From the NCBI RefSeq assembly GCF_001898315.1, contig NZ_MKTQ01000009.1, forward strand, positions 229,566-293,565: 64,000 bases of DNA, in the 5' to 3' direction. The stretch is from Microbacterium sp. 70-16. Lineage in GTDB: Bacteria > Actinomycetota > Actinomycetes > Actinomycetales > Microbacteriaceae. The notes beneath the pieces were generated by a model. That model was not told where the DNA came from. It ran no database searches and worked only from the letters and a program-made list of their open reading frames with translations. Of the stretch, positions 8,268 to 16,106 are shown one piece after another (position 1 is the first letter of the stretch; each line of letters begins with the position of its first letter). Made by a program: the position numbers and the translations under genes.

Positions 8268-9850
8268 GGCGAGTCGCGCGGGATGCCAAGGTCGTCCAAC
8301 ATCGCTGAGACGACCGCCCACGATGTCGGCGACTTGGCGCGCTCAGGGAGGTCGGAAACCATCCGAAGGATCGCATCGCGCAGCAACCGCTCGTCGTCGG
8401 AGAGTCCGTCGTTGTAGGTCGCGTCAAGGAGGTAAGGGTGCGCGTCACTCGCGAAAGCGAGGACAGCGTCGAGGAAGATCTCGAGACGACGCGCTGCCGA
8501 GGCGAAGTCAGGCTCGCCTCCGTCCGGCGAGAAGGGGACGAACTGCAGCTCCCGCAGGAGCTCACGGTCGAGCCGATCCTCCTGGAGGGTGAGTACGGTC
8601 CCGATGCCGCTGAGCGGCACCCCCGAAGACTCCATGGCTCGACGGACGTCGTGGATGATCTCGTGGAAGTGATCGTCGCGCATTCCGAATCCGACGAACA
8701 GTACGTGCCGAGTCAGAAGCGTCGCCTTGACGATGCTGCTCAAGGCTGCGCGGTCGGTGTTGAAGCCGAGGTAGTCCGAGCGGGTGAGGACGATCGACCC
8801 GGGATCGTCCACCGACCCGTGGAGTTTGAGGAGCCAGCGGTCGTGCGTGTGATCGCGCGGTGCCGTGCTGGGGATCGTGCGCCTGGGCATCCCGCCATCA
8901 CCGGCCGCCAGTTCGAAGAGCCGATCGTAGTTGAGCGTGATCGCCTGTTCGCTGTCTAGCGACGCCAATAGTGCCGGAGCGAGACCGTAGCGCGGCATGT
9001 CGGTGATGGCGGCGATGCCACGCGCGAAGGCCAGTGGATCGTTCGGCGACTGCTCGTCGATCGCCTGCCTGACGAACGTCGCCTGGTCGAGTACATCGCG
9101 ACCCTTGTCGAGAAGTGCCGTACGCACCTCAGCCTCGAGGCGGGCGCGATCCGCCAGTTTCTCGATGAGCTCCGCCCAGGTCGGGGCACCCGCGCTCACG
9201 CTCACACCGGCTCCCATGAACGGCACGAGCCGCCCCATCCGCGCGAGGTCTCCGAGCCGACGCGCGTGGTCCAGCTCATCCGCGTTCAACTCCGGCCACG
9301 CGTCGACTCCGGACGTCTTACGAAGGTGTTGCGCGAGCGCATAGGCCTTCGCATCATCGCGGAGGACGATCGCGATGTCGACCTCGAACTCTGCGGCGAG
9401 CGTGCGAGCCTCGTCGAGAAGCATCCGGATGACGTCGCCCTTGCGCAGATGCGCGCCGCCTCGACCGAACCCGATCGGCGGGATGCCCAACAACGGGCGC
9501 GGCCTGCCGCCGGTCAGCCGCGCACGCGCGATCGGCACAGCGGCCTCGACGAATGCCCGGATGCGTGGACGGAACTCATCGGCCGTTCTCACCCCGTAGA
9601 AGGGCACGGCGGTGAGAAAGGGGACCGGTTCGCGCGCATCGCCTCGTGGCCACACGGGTATCGCGTAGACCCGCTCGGCCTCGAAAGCGGCGCGATCGTT
9701 CGGATCGAGGCGAGTGGGAGCATCGGGGATATCGACCTCCCAGCGGCCGCCGGGGCGCAGTCGCTTGTCGGTTGTCTGCATCCAGGCGGAGCATGCGAGG
9801 TTCCGCAGGTCCCCGCGGATGACGAAAACGTGACCGGGGTCGGGCTTCAT
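8195..9850 (-). CDS. SIR2-family protein with N-terminal macro-like domain
   Basis: The 551-residue protein begins with a divergent macro-like domain (residues about 8-175). It shows RGDLRNLACSAW, which mirrors the GD-x-(T)xLxVDAIV opening of macrodomains, and a glycine loop GIPPIGFGRGG at 122-132. A SIR2 domain follows: GAGVSVSAGAPTW from 213, NYD at 307-309, and LLKLHGS with the catalytic-type histidine at 344. SIR2 domains of this group in bacterial defence proteins are often NAD-consuming. The C-terminal 100 residues are unassigned. It sits convergent to the ADP-ribosylglycohydrolase, which suggests both act on the same NAD/ADP-ribose chemistry. Whether it is an NADase, an ADP-ribosyl donor or a deacylase cannot be told. 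Confidence 0.8.
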   Translation of the reverse strand: MKPDPGHVFVIRGDLRNLACSAWMQTTDKRLRPGGRWEVDIPDAPTRLDPNDRAAFEAERVYAIPVWPRGDAREPVPFLTAVPFYGVRTADEFRPRIRAFVEAAVPIARARLTGGRPRPLLGIPPIGFGRGGAHLRKGDVIRMLLDEARTLAAEFEVDIAIVLRDDAKAYALAQHLRKTSGVDAWPELNADELDHARRLGDLARMGRLVPFMGAGVSVSAGAPTWAELIEKLADRARLEAEVRTALLDKGRDVLDQATFVRQAIDEQSPNDPLAFARGIAAITDMPRYGLAPALLASLDSEQAITLNYDRLFELAAGDGGMPRRTIPSTAPRDHTHDRWLLKLHGSVDDPGSIVLTRSDYLGFNTDRAALSSIVKATLLTRHVLFVGFGMRDDHFHEIIHDVRRAMESSGVPLSGIGTVLTLQEDRLDRELLRELQFVPFSPDGGEPDFASAARRLEIFLDAVLAFASDAHPYLLDATYNDGLSDDERLLRDAILRMVSDLPERAKSPTSWAVVSAMLDDLGIPRDSPHVPERGAGDSPDTRRSTASRRNR

Positions 9851-10080
9851 GTCGTCTCCTCAGAGCAGCATCGTGAGCGTCGTCGTCGACCGCGCGGATC
9901 GGACGCGCGCGTCTCCGCGATGTCCAACGCTAGCGCCCGAGCGCGGGGTTGCGTGGTCCCCCGTGGGCACAGCCGGTCACGCTCATGGTCGGCGGCGGTT
10001 ACGTCAAGGGCCACGGTGATGCTCTGAGCCCAGCCCCCCGGGTAGCAAACGGGCGAGCGCCTGGCGACGCACCGCGCATA

Positions 10081-10224
10081 CGGACAGCTTGTGTCGTACG
10101 ACTCGGCTGCCGAAGGTGCGTCGTAGAGCTTCACGGTGCGAGTGGGTGCGCAGTCGCCGACCATCCAGCACTCAGCGGGAGCCAGCATCCAGTGCCCGAT
10201 GACGAACGCTGGGCGGGAGAGTAG
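10081..10224 (+). pseudogene. Decayed paralogue of the 10949-11428 gene
   Basis: The plus-strand frame ending at TAG 10222-10224 reads VVELHGASGCAV, then DHPALSG, then PDDERWAG. The intact minus-strand protein at 10949-11428 reads VVELHGVDGCAV, EDPMRFG and ADDERDV in the same order, so this is a broken copy of the same family in opposite orientation. Only the central part survives and no start is visible. The rest of the 9851-10281 gap, including the upstream region of the SIR2 gene, shows no other gene I can support. Confidence 0.5.
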
Positions 10225-10281
10225 TCGCGCCGCAGCAGTGCGCCGGTCAGTATTTGCTCAAGCGGGAGGAAGGCGTACGGA

Positions 10282-10464
10282 CTACAGAGGCTCGCCGCAA
10301 CTGGCGCAAGCAGACTCACCATCCTCATAGATCACGCCGCAGCAGTACTTTGCATCGTCGGCGTACTTGCCGTTGCCCCATTCGCAACCCAGTTCGCGAT
10401 GGATCGCGAGACCTTGTGGATATCCGAAGTCGATTTCACAGCTGGGACAAACATACGAAACCAA
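10282..10464 (-). CDS. Small zinc-ribbon-like protein
   Basis: A 60-residue protein with two cysteine clusters: CPSC at the N-terminus, followed by a helix with IHRELGC, and at the end CC...CASCGEPL. The spacing suggests one or two structural zinc sites. The TTG at 10462-10464 is chosen because GGAGGA lies 8-9 nt upstream; there is no in-frame ATG. It lies in a run of small minus-strand genes of unknown role. Function unknown; it may be a DNA- or protein-binding adaptor. Confidence 0.6.
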   Translation of the reverse strand: MVSYVCPSCEIDFGYPQGLAIHRELGCEWGNGKYADDAKYCCGVIYEDGESACASCGEPL

Positions 10465-10499
10465 GGCTCAGATCCTCCATTGCTTAACGGACGTTGGCG

Positions 10500-10685
10500 C
10501 TATGGACGACGCGGATTGCGTCCAATGAGCCTGATGATGCTCTTGAATGGCCCGCCAGTCTTCTTCGTGCTCATGTAGTTCCCGCGCTTGTCGTACTTGT
10601 CCCAGAGTCCTGTGCGTGAGTTCTTCTTCTGGTAGCGACCCTTTATCAGCCCCACCCGCTTGCCCTGACCGGTGTTCTTCGCCAC
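10500..10685 (-). CDS. Small basic hypothetical protein
   Basis: A 61-residue lysine- and arginine-rich protein containing GKRVGLIKGRYQKKN and ending in RLIGRNPRRP, with predicted strong positive charge. The GTG at 10685 follows GGGGGGATCC, a plausible ribosome-binding site. Upstream extension of the frame to 10877 lacks coding character. The charge suggests nucleic-acid or ribosome binding, but no family is recognised. Confidence 0.5.
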   Translation of the reverse strand: MAKNTGQGKRVGLIKGRYQKKNSRTGLWDKYDKRGNYMSTKKTGGPFKSIIRLIGRNPRRP

Positions 10686-10785
10686 GGATCCCCCCAATCT
10701 GCGCTCAGTATATGGTGCGCAACGGCATCGAACGCCGCGCGCTACCGCTTTGCTGCGGGGAGGTGACAGCGCTGGACGCACGCGT

Positions 10786-10899
10786 ATGACCCGGCGCGCC
10801 GTGCTGGTAGTCGCAACCCTCGGCATCGCCGCTCCGCCGGCGTTCGAGTTCTTCAGCCGCGTGCTTGGCATCGGCACCAGCTACCACCACGCGAGATAG
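10786..10899 (+). CDS. Possible small hydrophobic peptide
   Basis: A 37-residue frame starting MTRRAVLVVATLGIAAPP has a basic start and one hydrophobic stretch like a signal peptide or small membrane peptide. A hairpin follows immediately after its stop. No good ribosome-binding site is close to the ATG, so it may be chance. Confidence 0.25.
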   Translation: MTRRAVLVVATLGIAAPPAFEFFSRVLGIGTSYHHAR

Positions 10900-10902
10900 G
10901 GC

Positions 10903-10923
10903 GGCGCGCGGTCGTCGCGCGCC
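10903..10923. terminator. Hairpin between convergent genes
   Basis: GGCGCGCG (10903-10910) and CGCGCGCC (10916-10923) form an 8-bp stem with a 5-nt loop, lying between a plus-strand small frame and the 3' end of the minus-strand gene at 10949. There is no clear T run. Confidence 0.4.
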
Positions 10924-10948
10924 GCGTTAATTAGCGTTGTCACGCGGC

Positions 10949-11428
10949 CTACGTGCTTGTCGCCCACCTGCCGAGAACGTAGCGATCGTCCACAATTCCA
11001 TGGTCCAACCACATGCGCGCGCAACTCTCTGCCATGACCGAGGATGACAGCACCTTGGCTGGAGAGACCGCGGGATGTCCCAGCACGTCGCGTTCATCAT
11101 CGGCTACCCAGCGCTCCTCCCCGAAGCGCATTGGATCCTCAATGACGGCACAACCATCCACACCATGGAGTTCCACGACGTACTGTCGATGGCCAAGTTT
11201 GACGACGCGCGCTACCCGGTCTCCAGATTCGTCCGTCCACATCCAAAACTCGCGCGCCACGTCGGTCTTGTTCATCAGTGCCAGCCCGATCCCCATATAG
11301 CCGCTCGGGTCCGGAACCGGGAACCACGCCAGTGATTCGTCATGCGCGCGACGCGTGATCACCCTGCGCTCACGAAACGCCCAGCCTTCCGGCATCGGAA
11401 ACCAGCCGTCCGGATCTTCTGGCAGCAT
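10949..11428 (-). CDS. Hypothetical protein, 159 residues
   Basis: No family is recognised. The protein starts MLPEDPDGWFPMPEGW, contains two tryptophan-rich segments (ESLAWFPVPDP, REFWMWTDESGD) and a conserved-looking core VVELHGVDGCAV. The ATG at 11428 overlaps the stop of the preceding 46-residue gene (TGATG), pointing to translational coupling. A decayed copy on the opposite strand at 10081-10224 shows that the core has been duplicated in this island, so the family is real. The frame stays open upstream to 11443 but the coupled start is preferred. Soluble, with no membrane segment seen. Confidence 0.6.
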   Translation of the reverse strand: MLPEDPDGWFPMPEGWAFRERRVITRRAHDESLAWFPVPDPSGYMGIGLALMNKTDVAREFWMWTDESGDRVARVVKLGHRQYVVELHGVDGCAVIEDPMRFGEERWVADDERDVLGHPAVSPAKVLSSSVMAESCARMWLDHGIVDDRYVLGRWATST

Positions 11429-11568
11429 CACCACCGCCGCCACTCAGCCAGGTTGTCGCCAACACTCTCGGGGTGGCCATTGCGTTGAACGTGCATCCCG
11501 GCGCGGCCCCCGAATCCGTTGAACGCACAGCCACTTCTGTCCCCACCACCGGGAACGCGAACACTCAT
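11428..11568 (-). CDS. Small glycine-rich hypothetical protein
   Basis: A 46-residue protein reading MSVRVPGGGDRSGCAFNG and ending DNLAEWRRW. Its stop overlaps the start of the 159-residue gene by one base, which suggests they are expressed together. The frame continues upstream with GTG alternatives near 11610, close to the end of the next gene. No homologue is recognised. Confidence 0.45.
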   Translation of the reverse strand: MSVRVPGGGDRSGCAFNGFGGRAGMHVQRNGHPESVGDNLAEWRRW

Positions 11569-11615
11569 GTTGGTATCGAGGGCCGTACTGCTGACATGTG
11601 CGATGCCCACCTCGA

Positions 11616-11846
11616 CTACGCCAGCGGTATCCGAGAGTAGCCCCGCTCCTCGCCAAGGACGAGACCGGTGAACGAATCCACAAGCACCCTCTTGACACTG
11701 ACGGAAGTCGCGAACTTCCTGACGCAAGGGATCTGCCACAGCACGGCGCCCGCTGCGCCGAGAACACCGCATACAAATGCCGTTTCCGCGACACGTCGCA
11801 GATCGAGCTGGGGTGCGATTTCGAGGTTCGACATGTCGGGGTCCAC
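11616..11846 (-). CDS. Small hypothetical protein with one membrane helix
   Basis: A 76-residue protein with a hydrophobic segment (AFVCGVLGAAGAVLWQI, about residues 23-39) flanked by charged ends, consistent with a single-pass membrane protein. An internal ATG (MSNLEIAPQL) five codons in is an alternative start. It leads the run of small minus-strand genes down to 10282. Unknown role. Confidence 0.5.
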   Translation of the reverse strand: MDPDMSNLEIAPQLDLRRVAETAFVCGVLGAAGAVLWQIPCVRKFATSVSVKRVLVDSFTGLVLGEERGYSRIPLA

Positions 11847-11946
11847 CGTTCCGGGTCGAGATCGCCGAACTTCGACGACAGAGTGAAGGTATCACACTTT
11901 CAATCAGATGAGTAGAACGCGCACAGATACGCGCCGGAGGTCGGAT

Positions 11947-12900
11947 ATGGGCTACAATTTACGCATGTCCAGCCTTCGAGTGACAGTGGTTCCGGTAGCG
12001 CTAAAGGCAGACGACGACCCAACGCAGCCATCGCTGGCAGTCTCCTACTTCGGCGAGGGATCGGACTGGCTAGCTGAAGATGTCCCCGACTCGTCAACTG
12101 TTGCTGACGCGGGAAGGAGCCTTCTCGCCCGCGCCATACCGGACGAGCTCCGGACCGACGAGTTCGACGCGGTCACTACCATTCCTCTGGAGAACGCGGG
12201 CGTCGACTACTCATCTGGTTGCCCGAACCTCCTACTAACGGCGGTTCTACCGATCGCGGTCACCGAGTTCCGAGGTGAGGCATGGACGAAGTTGATACCT
12301 TCCCCCGGCAGCGTCCAGGGCGGCGGACGACAAACGCGACTAGATCCCGTCCGGGCCGCAATCGCCTCGTATTGGCGCGAGCAACTCACGAAGACAACGG
12401 CAGCACTCGACTTCTTGCCTAAGTATTTTCCTGCGTCGCAGGTGCGGGCTGTGTACGAGTCCTTATGGGGAGGAAGCCAGCCTGAGAGCAACTTCCAACG
12501 CTGGTTGACGACAGCGCGCGATGCAGATGGAACTGTCATCTGTGAAGAGGTAGTCGATTCATCGGTGCGGGCGGAAGCTCAAGCCGCCTTCGCGAAGAAT
12601 CTCACGGCGGCCGCCAGCACGACTGCAGGCATGACAACAGCGACTGCCGTTGCGCGCGCATGGGACCCCAGGTTCATTGGCACCAGCGGCAAGGTATCGG
12701 CAATGGCCGGACTCGCGGTAATTCCCGCCGCGGTCGTCGCAGGCGCGCTCGTCGGATCGCTGGTCAGTTGGCAGCGTTCCAGAGTCACGGGCCGACCACC
12801 AGCCTGGTATCACCGAACGGTCGCGACCCGAGCGGATCTGAAGGCCCTCTATGTCGTCCGTCCGGTCGTGTCGCTACCATCCGCGACCTTTCTGAGCTGA
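11947..12900 (+). CDS. NrtR-like winged-helix protein with C-terminal membrane segment
   Basis: The 317-residue protein has an N-terminal region that resembles a very degenerate Nudix fold (VTVVPVALKADDD; no catalytic box). Residues about 150-200 read ALDFLPKYFPASQVRAVYES, which matches the winged-helix DNA-binding part of NrtR regulators (LPxxFTxxxLRxVYExLxG). A hydrophobic segment MAGLAVIPAAVVAGALVGSL at about 252-272 predicts one membrane helix. The ATG at 11947 has GGAGG six bases upstream; a second ATG lies seven codons later. A membrane-tethered relative of NrtR could report nucleotide levels to DNA or to partners, but that is inference. It is convergent with the Z1 gene. Confidence 0.6.
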   Translation: MGYNLRMSSLRVTVVPVALKADDDPTQPSLAVSYFGEGSDWLAEDVPDSSTVADAGRSLLARAIPDELRTDEFDAVTTIPLENAGVDYSSGCPNLLLTAVLPIAVTEFRGEAWTKLIPSPGSVQGGGRQTRLDPVRAAIASYWREQLTKTTAALDFLPKYFPASQVRAVYESLWGGSQPESNFQRWLTTARDADGTVICEEVVDSSVRAEAQAAFAKNLTAAASTTAGMTTATAVARAWDPRFIGTSGKVSAMAGLAVIPAAVVAGALVGSLVSWQRSRVTGRPPAWYHRTVATRADLKALYVVRPVVSLPSATFLS

Positions 12901-13061
12901 GGGTGTGCCACTTACGGCGCGAACCCAGGTCGTGTGCGACCGACCAACCGACGCCTCACTCCTCCAGGCAGTCTGGCTCGCGCCCCGACTCTTGGGGGGG
13001 ACAAGCGAGCGACAGCCGTTGCCGACAAGATCCTCCACGTGGTTGGCATGTCGCACTCAGT

Positions 13062-16000
13062 TCAGTAGCTGTCGACGATCGCCGCGTCCGCGTCCTCCTC
13101 ACGCCGTACAGCAAATCCGATCCGGCCTCTGGGCGCCGATCCGTACGGCATGGCGAGCGAGAGCAGGGTCGCGACGTTGTCGCTGGTGATCACCGCTGGC
13201 CAGGCATCTCGTTTGACACGTGCACGATCGGCCCGCTCGCCCTTGGCGGCTTCCTCAGCGGTCAGTACCGGATCGAACGCGAATGTGAGTAGGAGCGCAC
13301 CACGCGTCGGTGTCGAGTAGGCGACAGCGTTCTCCCCCCCCTCGGCAGTACGGTCCGGCTTCTGTGTGATCACCTCGAGTGCTGCACGGTGCCGACGCTC
13401 GCTGCCAGCGAAGCCCGGACGGTCGGGGCGACGCTGACGTTCTGCGAGCGATACGACCGAACCTTCGACCTCGCGTTCGTAGTCGCCCCCGAGGTAAGGG
13501 ACGACAACCGCCCAGTCTTCAAGGGTTCCCTCGGCACGTGCCTTCTCGATCATGCTGATCGTCGGACTCAGCTGATCGGGGGCGTAGAGCGTGATGCTGC
13601 GCAGCGCCTCGAGCACGACATCTGTCGAGAACACGCCGACGCGAGCCCGGTAAGTCGTGCTGTTCACTCCGGAGAACATCAGCACCTCCGAAAGCCCTTG
13701 CAACAGCGGCTTCACCGCCGCGAAGTGCTTCACATTGCGACTGCCGTCTTCACGGTAGTCGTGCGCGTTGAAGTCCTTGACGACACCGCCTTCGCCTTCG
13801 TACTTGAGGACCGCGTTGTACATCTTCGCCGTGCCTGTGGGCTTGAGCCACGGCAGCTGCTGGAAGACGAGCGGGGGCACGTGAATAGGCCGCACGACAG
13901 GCCGGCCGTCCTCCTTGATCTCGGAGAACTTGCGCAGCTGATCGCGGAACTCCTCCTCGTCCTCGATGATCGAGGTGAAGGCGTCGTAGAGGTCGTAGAC
14001 CTTCCCACGCGGGCCCGGCACATTGCGAGCAATGTAGAGACGGACAAGGTCGCCATATCCGGGACGGTATCCGAACCAACGCCCCATCTGCATGAGCGTG
14101 TCCGCTGCCGCGGCCTTCCGGCGGTAATAGGTGACCGTGAGCCCTTCGACGGTGAATCCACGGCTGAGTTTCGCCCCGCCGACCATGACGCGCCAGTACG
14201 GGCCCGTCTGGAAGTCCATCGAGTTGTAGTCGCTCTCCTTCGTCCCGTTGACAACAACGACGGGGTCGGTGGCCGCAGTGATCGCATCGACGGCCTGTCC
14301 GATGTACGGCTTGAGCGCATCGAACGAATCGGGCAGAGGAAGGTCCGCCCACGCCTCCCGTGAGTCGTGCACGCGGACGAAGTCCTTCGCATAGTGCTCG
14401 CGCAGTCGCGCCAACCCGGCAGGGCTGCTGTACGCACCGAGACTCCAGACTTCGCGGAACCTGTCCGCGAGCTCCGAATGCTCGGCAGTGCTGACCGACT
14501 CGTGCACCAGCATCGTGTGGTGACGGTACGAGAACTTCGCCGGGTCGATCGACTCGCGCCACTTCTTGATCGCGCCGGTCAGCACGAAGGCGTCCAGTGC
14601 TGCCTGAATCTCGCCGGCCTCCGCTGCGGGGTCGGCATCGCCATCGGCTTTCAGATTCCGGACGAACGCAGCCTCGTTCGAACACGCAGGGTCTCCTCGA
14701 CACTCGTCAGGCACACCGCCGAGGTCGTGGAAGTAACGCCCGCCCATGTACTGCGACGAAGGCTGAAGACTGACCAGGAAGTCCTTGGGGAAGAGGTCTT
14801 CGGCATCATCCGGCGAGATGAATACGTTCGCGAACGGCGTGGCCGTGTAGCCGACGTACTGCGCGCGCGGGAGCTGCTGAAGCAGCTCAGAGATCAACTT
14901 GTTGATCGCCGAGCGCTTCCTCGATTCCGCACGCGCTTCCGCCGACTTCGGGTTGACCGTATTGACGGATGCCTGGTCGGCCTCGTCATCGATGATGAGC
15001 GCCGGGATCTCCTTGCCGTCCGCTCGGATGTTCTTGAGATCGTGGAGAAGATTCTTGAGCGCCGTCGTGTTCTTCTTCATCACGGCGATGCGAACGTCGA
15101 CGGAGTGGATGTTCTCCGGCGCGTAAACGGGCTTCGAAATGTCTTGCACCTCACCCGTCCGCCGGAAGTCAAGCGTGTCCTTCCCGAGCCGCAGCTTCCG
15201 GTAGTCACGGTCCACGGTGGTCAAGCGCTTGATCTCCGGGACTTCGGGGAGCGCATGCAGATCCTGTCCGTGCTTCAAGAACCTCCCTGCGTACCAGTCG
15301 GAGTCCTGCGTCCCGATGTAGTCGATGTCGCGGATGGAATCGGGGTCGGTCCTGTCGGCGCTGCCGAGGATGTTCTCCTCCCCCAACAACTCCATGTCGA
15401 GCCGTCGCTGCGTCTGGCCGCGCAGCAGTTCGATCGTTCCGGTGAGGACGATGATCAGGCGGTAGCCTGCATCGACCGCCTTCGCGACGATCCCGGTGAA
15501 GTTCGCGGTCTTTCCGCTCTGCACGTGGCCGACGACGAGGCCTTTGGTCTGGTAGCCCTTGTCCGCGCTCGGGTCCGCAAGCCGCTGCACGATCTCGGTG
15601 GTCGAACGGTCGAGCGTCGCAAGCGCGTCCACGTCCCACCCTTTGTCCTCGAGAACGCCTCGATAGGCCCGCCAGTAGAAGTCGTGCGCCGCGCGGCGGT
15701 CTTCGTCGTACCAGGGGGTCCAGTTCTTCGGGTCGACGATCATCGCATCCATCTGCGATGCACTGGGCATGGCCTTGTCGAGCGCCTCGCGTGCCTCGGG
15801 GCCAAGTCCCAGTCGGTCGTAGATCAGCTCCCGACGGTCGGGGGTCGCAGGCGAGGTCTCTCCCACCCATTCCTGCGACGTCGCAGCGTCCCACACGGCG
15901 AGCGCCATGTGCATCTCGCGACGAGCCGGGTCGTTGAGCTCGGGTACGGTCACGGCGGCGATGATCTCGGCTTCCGTCGGCGTCACCTCTGTCCTGCGCA

Positions 16001-16106
16001 GATCGAACGTGACGTTGTCGACCAGTTCGTCGGGCCCGGTGTCTCTGATCTGCTTCAGCACCTTGCGAACGGACTCGGAAAGGCGGGAGTCGACGGATGC
16101 GGTCAT
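13062..16106 (-). CDS. Z1-domain superfamily II helicase-like protein
   Basis: The 1014-residue protein carries a P-loop GHVQSGKT at 193-200, a DEAD-like LIIDDEADQAS near 372, motif III-like YTATPFAN near 418, the Z1 signature GGAKLSRGFTVEGL near 640 and MQMGRWFGYRPGY near 672. Z1 proteins are known from restriction-type islands together with MutL/MORC-like ATPases, PD-(D/E)XK proteins and DNA methyltransferases, where they are thought to act as translocating ATPases. Its ATG overlaps the stop of the upstream DUF4420 gene (ATGA), and it is the last gene of a five-gene minus-strand operon. Length is typical for the family. Confidence 0.9.
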   Translation of the reverse strand: MTASVDSRLSESVRKVLKQIRDTGPDELVDNVTFDLRRTEVTPTEAEIIAAVTVPELNDPARREMHMALAVWDAATSQEWVGETSPATPDRRELIYDRLGLGPEAREALDKAMPSASQMDAMIVDPKNWTPWYDEDRRAAHDFYWRAYRGVLEDKGWDVDALATLDRSTTEIVQRLADPSADKGYQTKGLVVGHVQSGKTANFTGIVAKAVDAGYRLIIVLTGTIELLRGQTQRRLDMELLGEENILGSADRTDPDSIRDIDYIGTQDSDWYAGRFLKHGQDLHALPEVPEIKRLTTVDRDYRKLRLGKDTLDFRRTGEVQDISKPVYAPENIHSVDVRIAVMKKNTTALKNLLHDLKNIRADGKEIPALIIDDEADQASVNTVNPKSAEARAESRKRSAINKLISELLQQLPRAQYVGYTATPFANVFISPDDAEDLFPKDFLVSLQPSSQYMGGRYFHDLGGVPDECRGDPACSNEAAFVRNLKADGDADPAAEAGEIQAALDAFVLTGAIKKWRESIDPAKFSYRHHTMLVHESVSTAEHSELADRFREVWSLGAYSSPAGLARLREHYAKDFVRVHDSREAWADLPLPDSFDALKPYIGQAVDAITAATDPVVVVNGTKESDYNSMDFQTGPYWRVMVGGAKLSRGFTVEGLTVTYYRRKAAAADTLMQMGRWFGYRPGYGDLVRLYIARNVPGPRGKVYDLYDAFTSIIEDEEEFRDQLRKFSEIKEDGRPVVRPIHVPPLVFQQLPWLKPTGTAKMYNAVLKYEGEGGVVKDFNAHDYREDGSRNVKHFAAVKPLLQGLSEVLMFSGVNSTTYRARVGVFSTDVVLEALRSITLYAPDQLSPTISMIEKARAEGTLEDWAVVVPYLGGDYEREVEGSVVSLAERQRRPDRPGFAGSERRHRAALEVITQKPDRTAEGGENAVAYSTPTRGALLLTFAFDPVLTAEEAAKGERADRARVKRDAWPAVITSDNVATLLSLAMPYGSAPRGRIGFAVRREEDADAAIVDSY

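Noticed and set aside
8195..9850. Thoeris system
   Set aside because: There is a SIR2 protein with a possible ligand domain, but no TIR-domain gene is present nearby.
9847..10188. Minus-strand 113-codon frame upstream of the SIR2 gene
   Set aside because: Composition is not protein-like, and it lies opposite the better-supported decayed paralogue.
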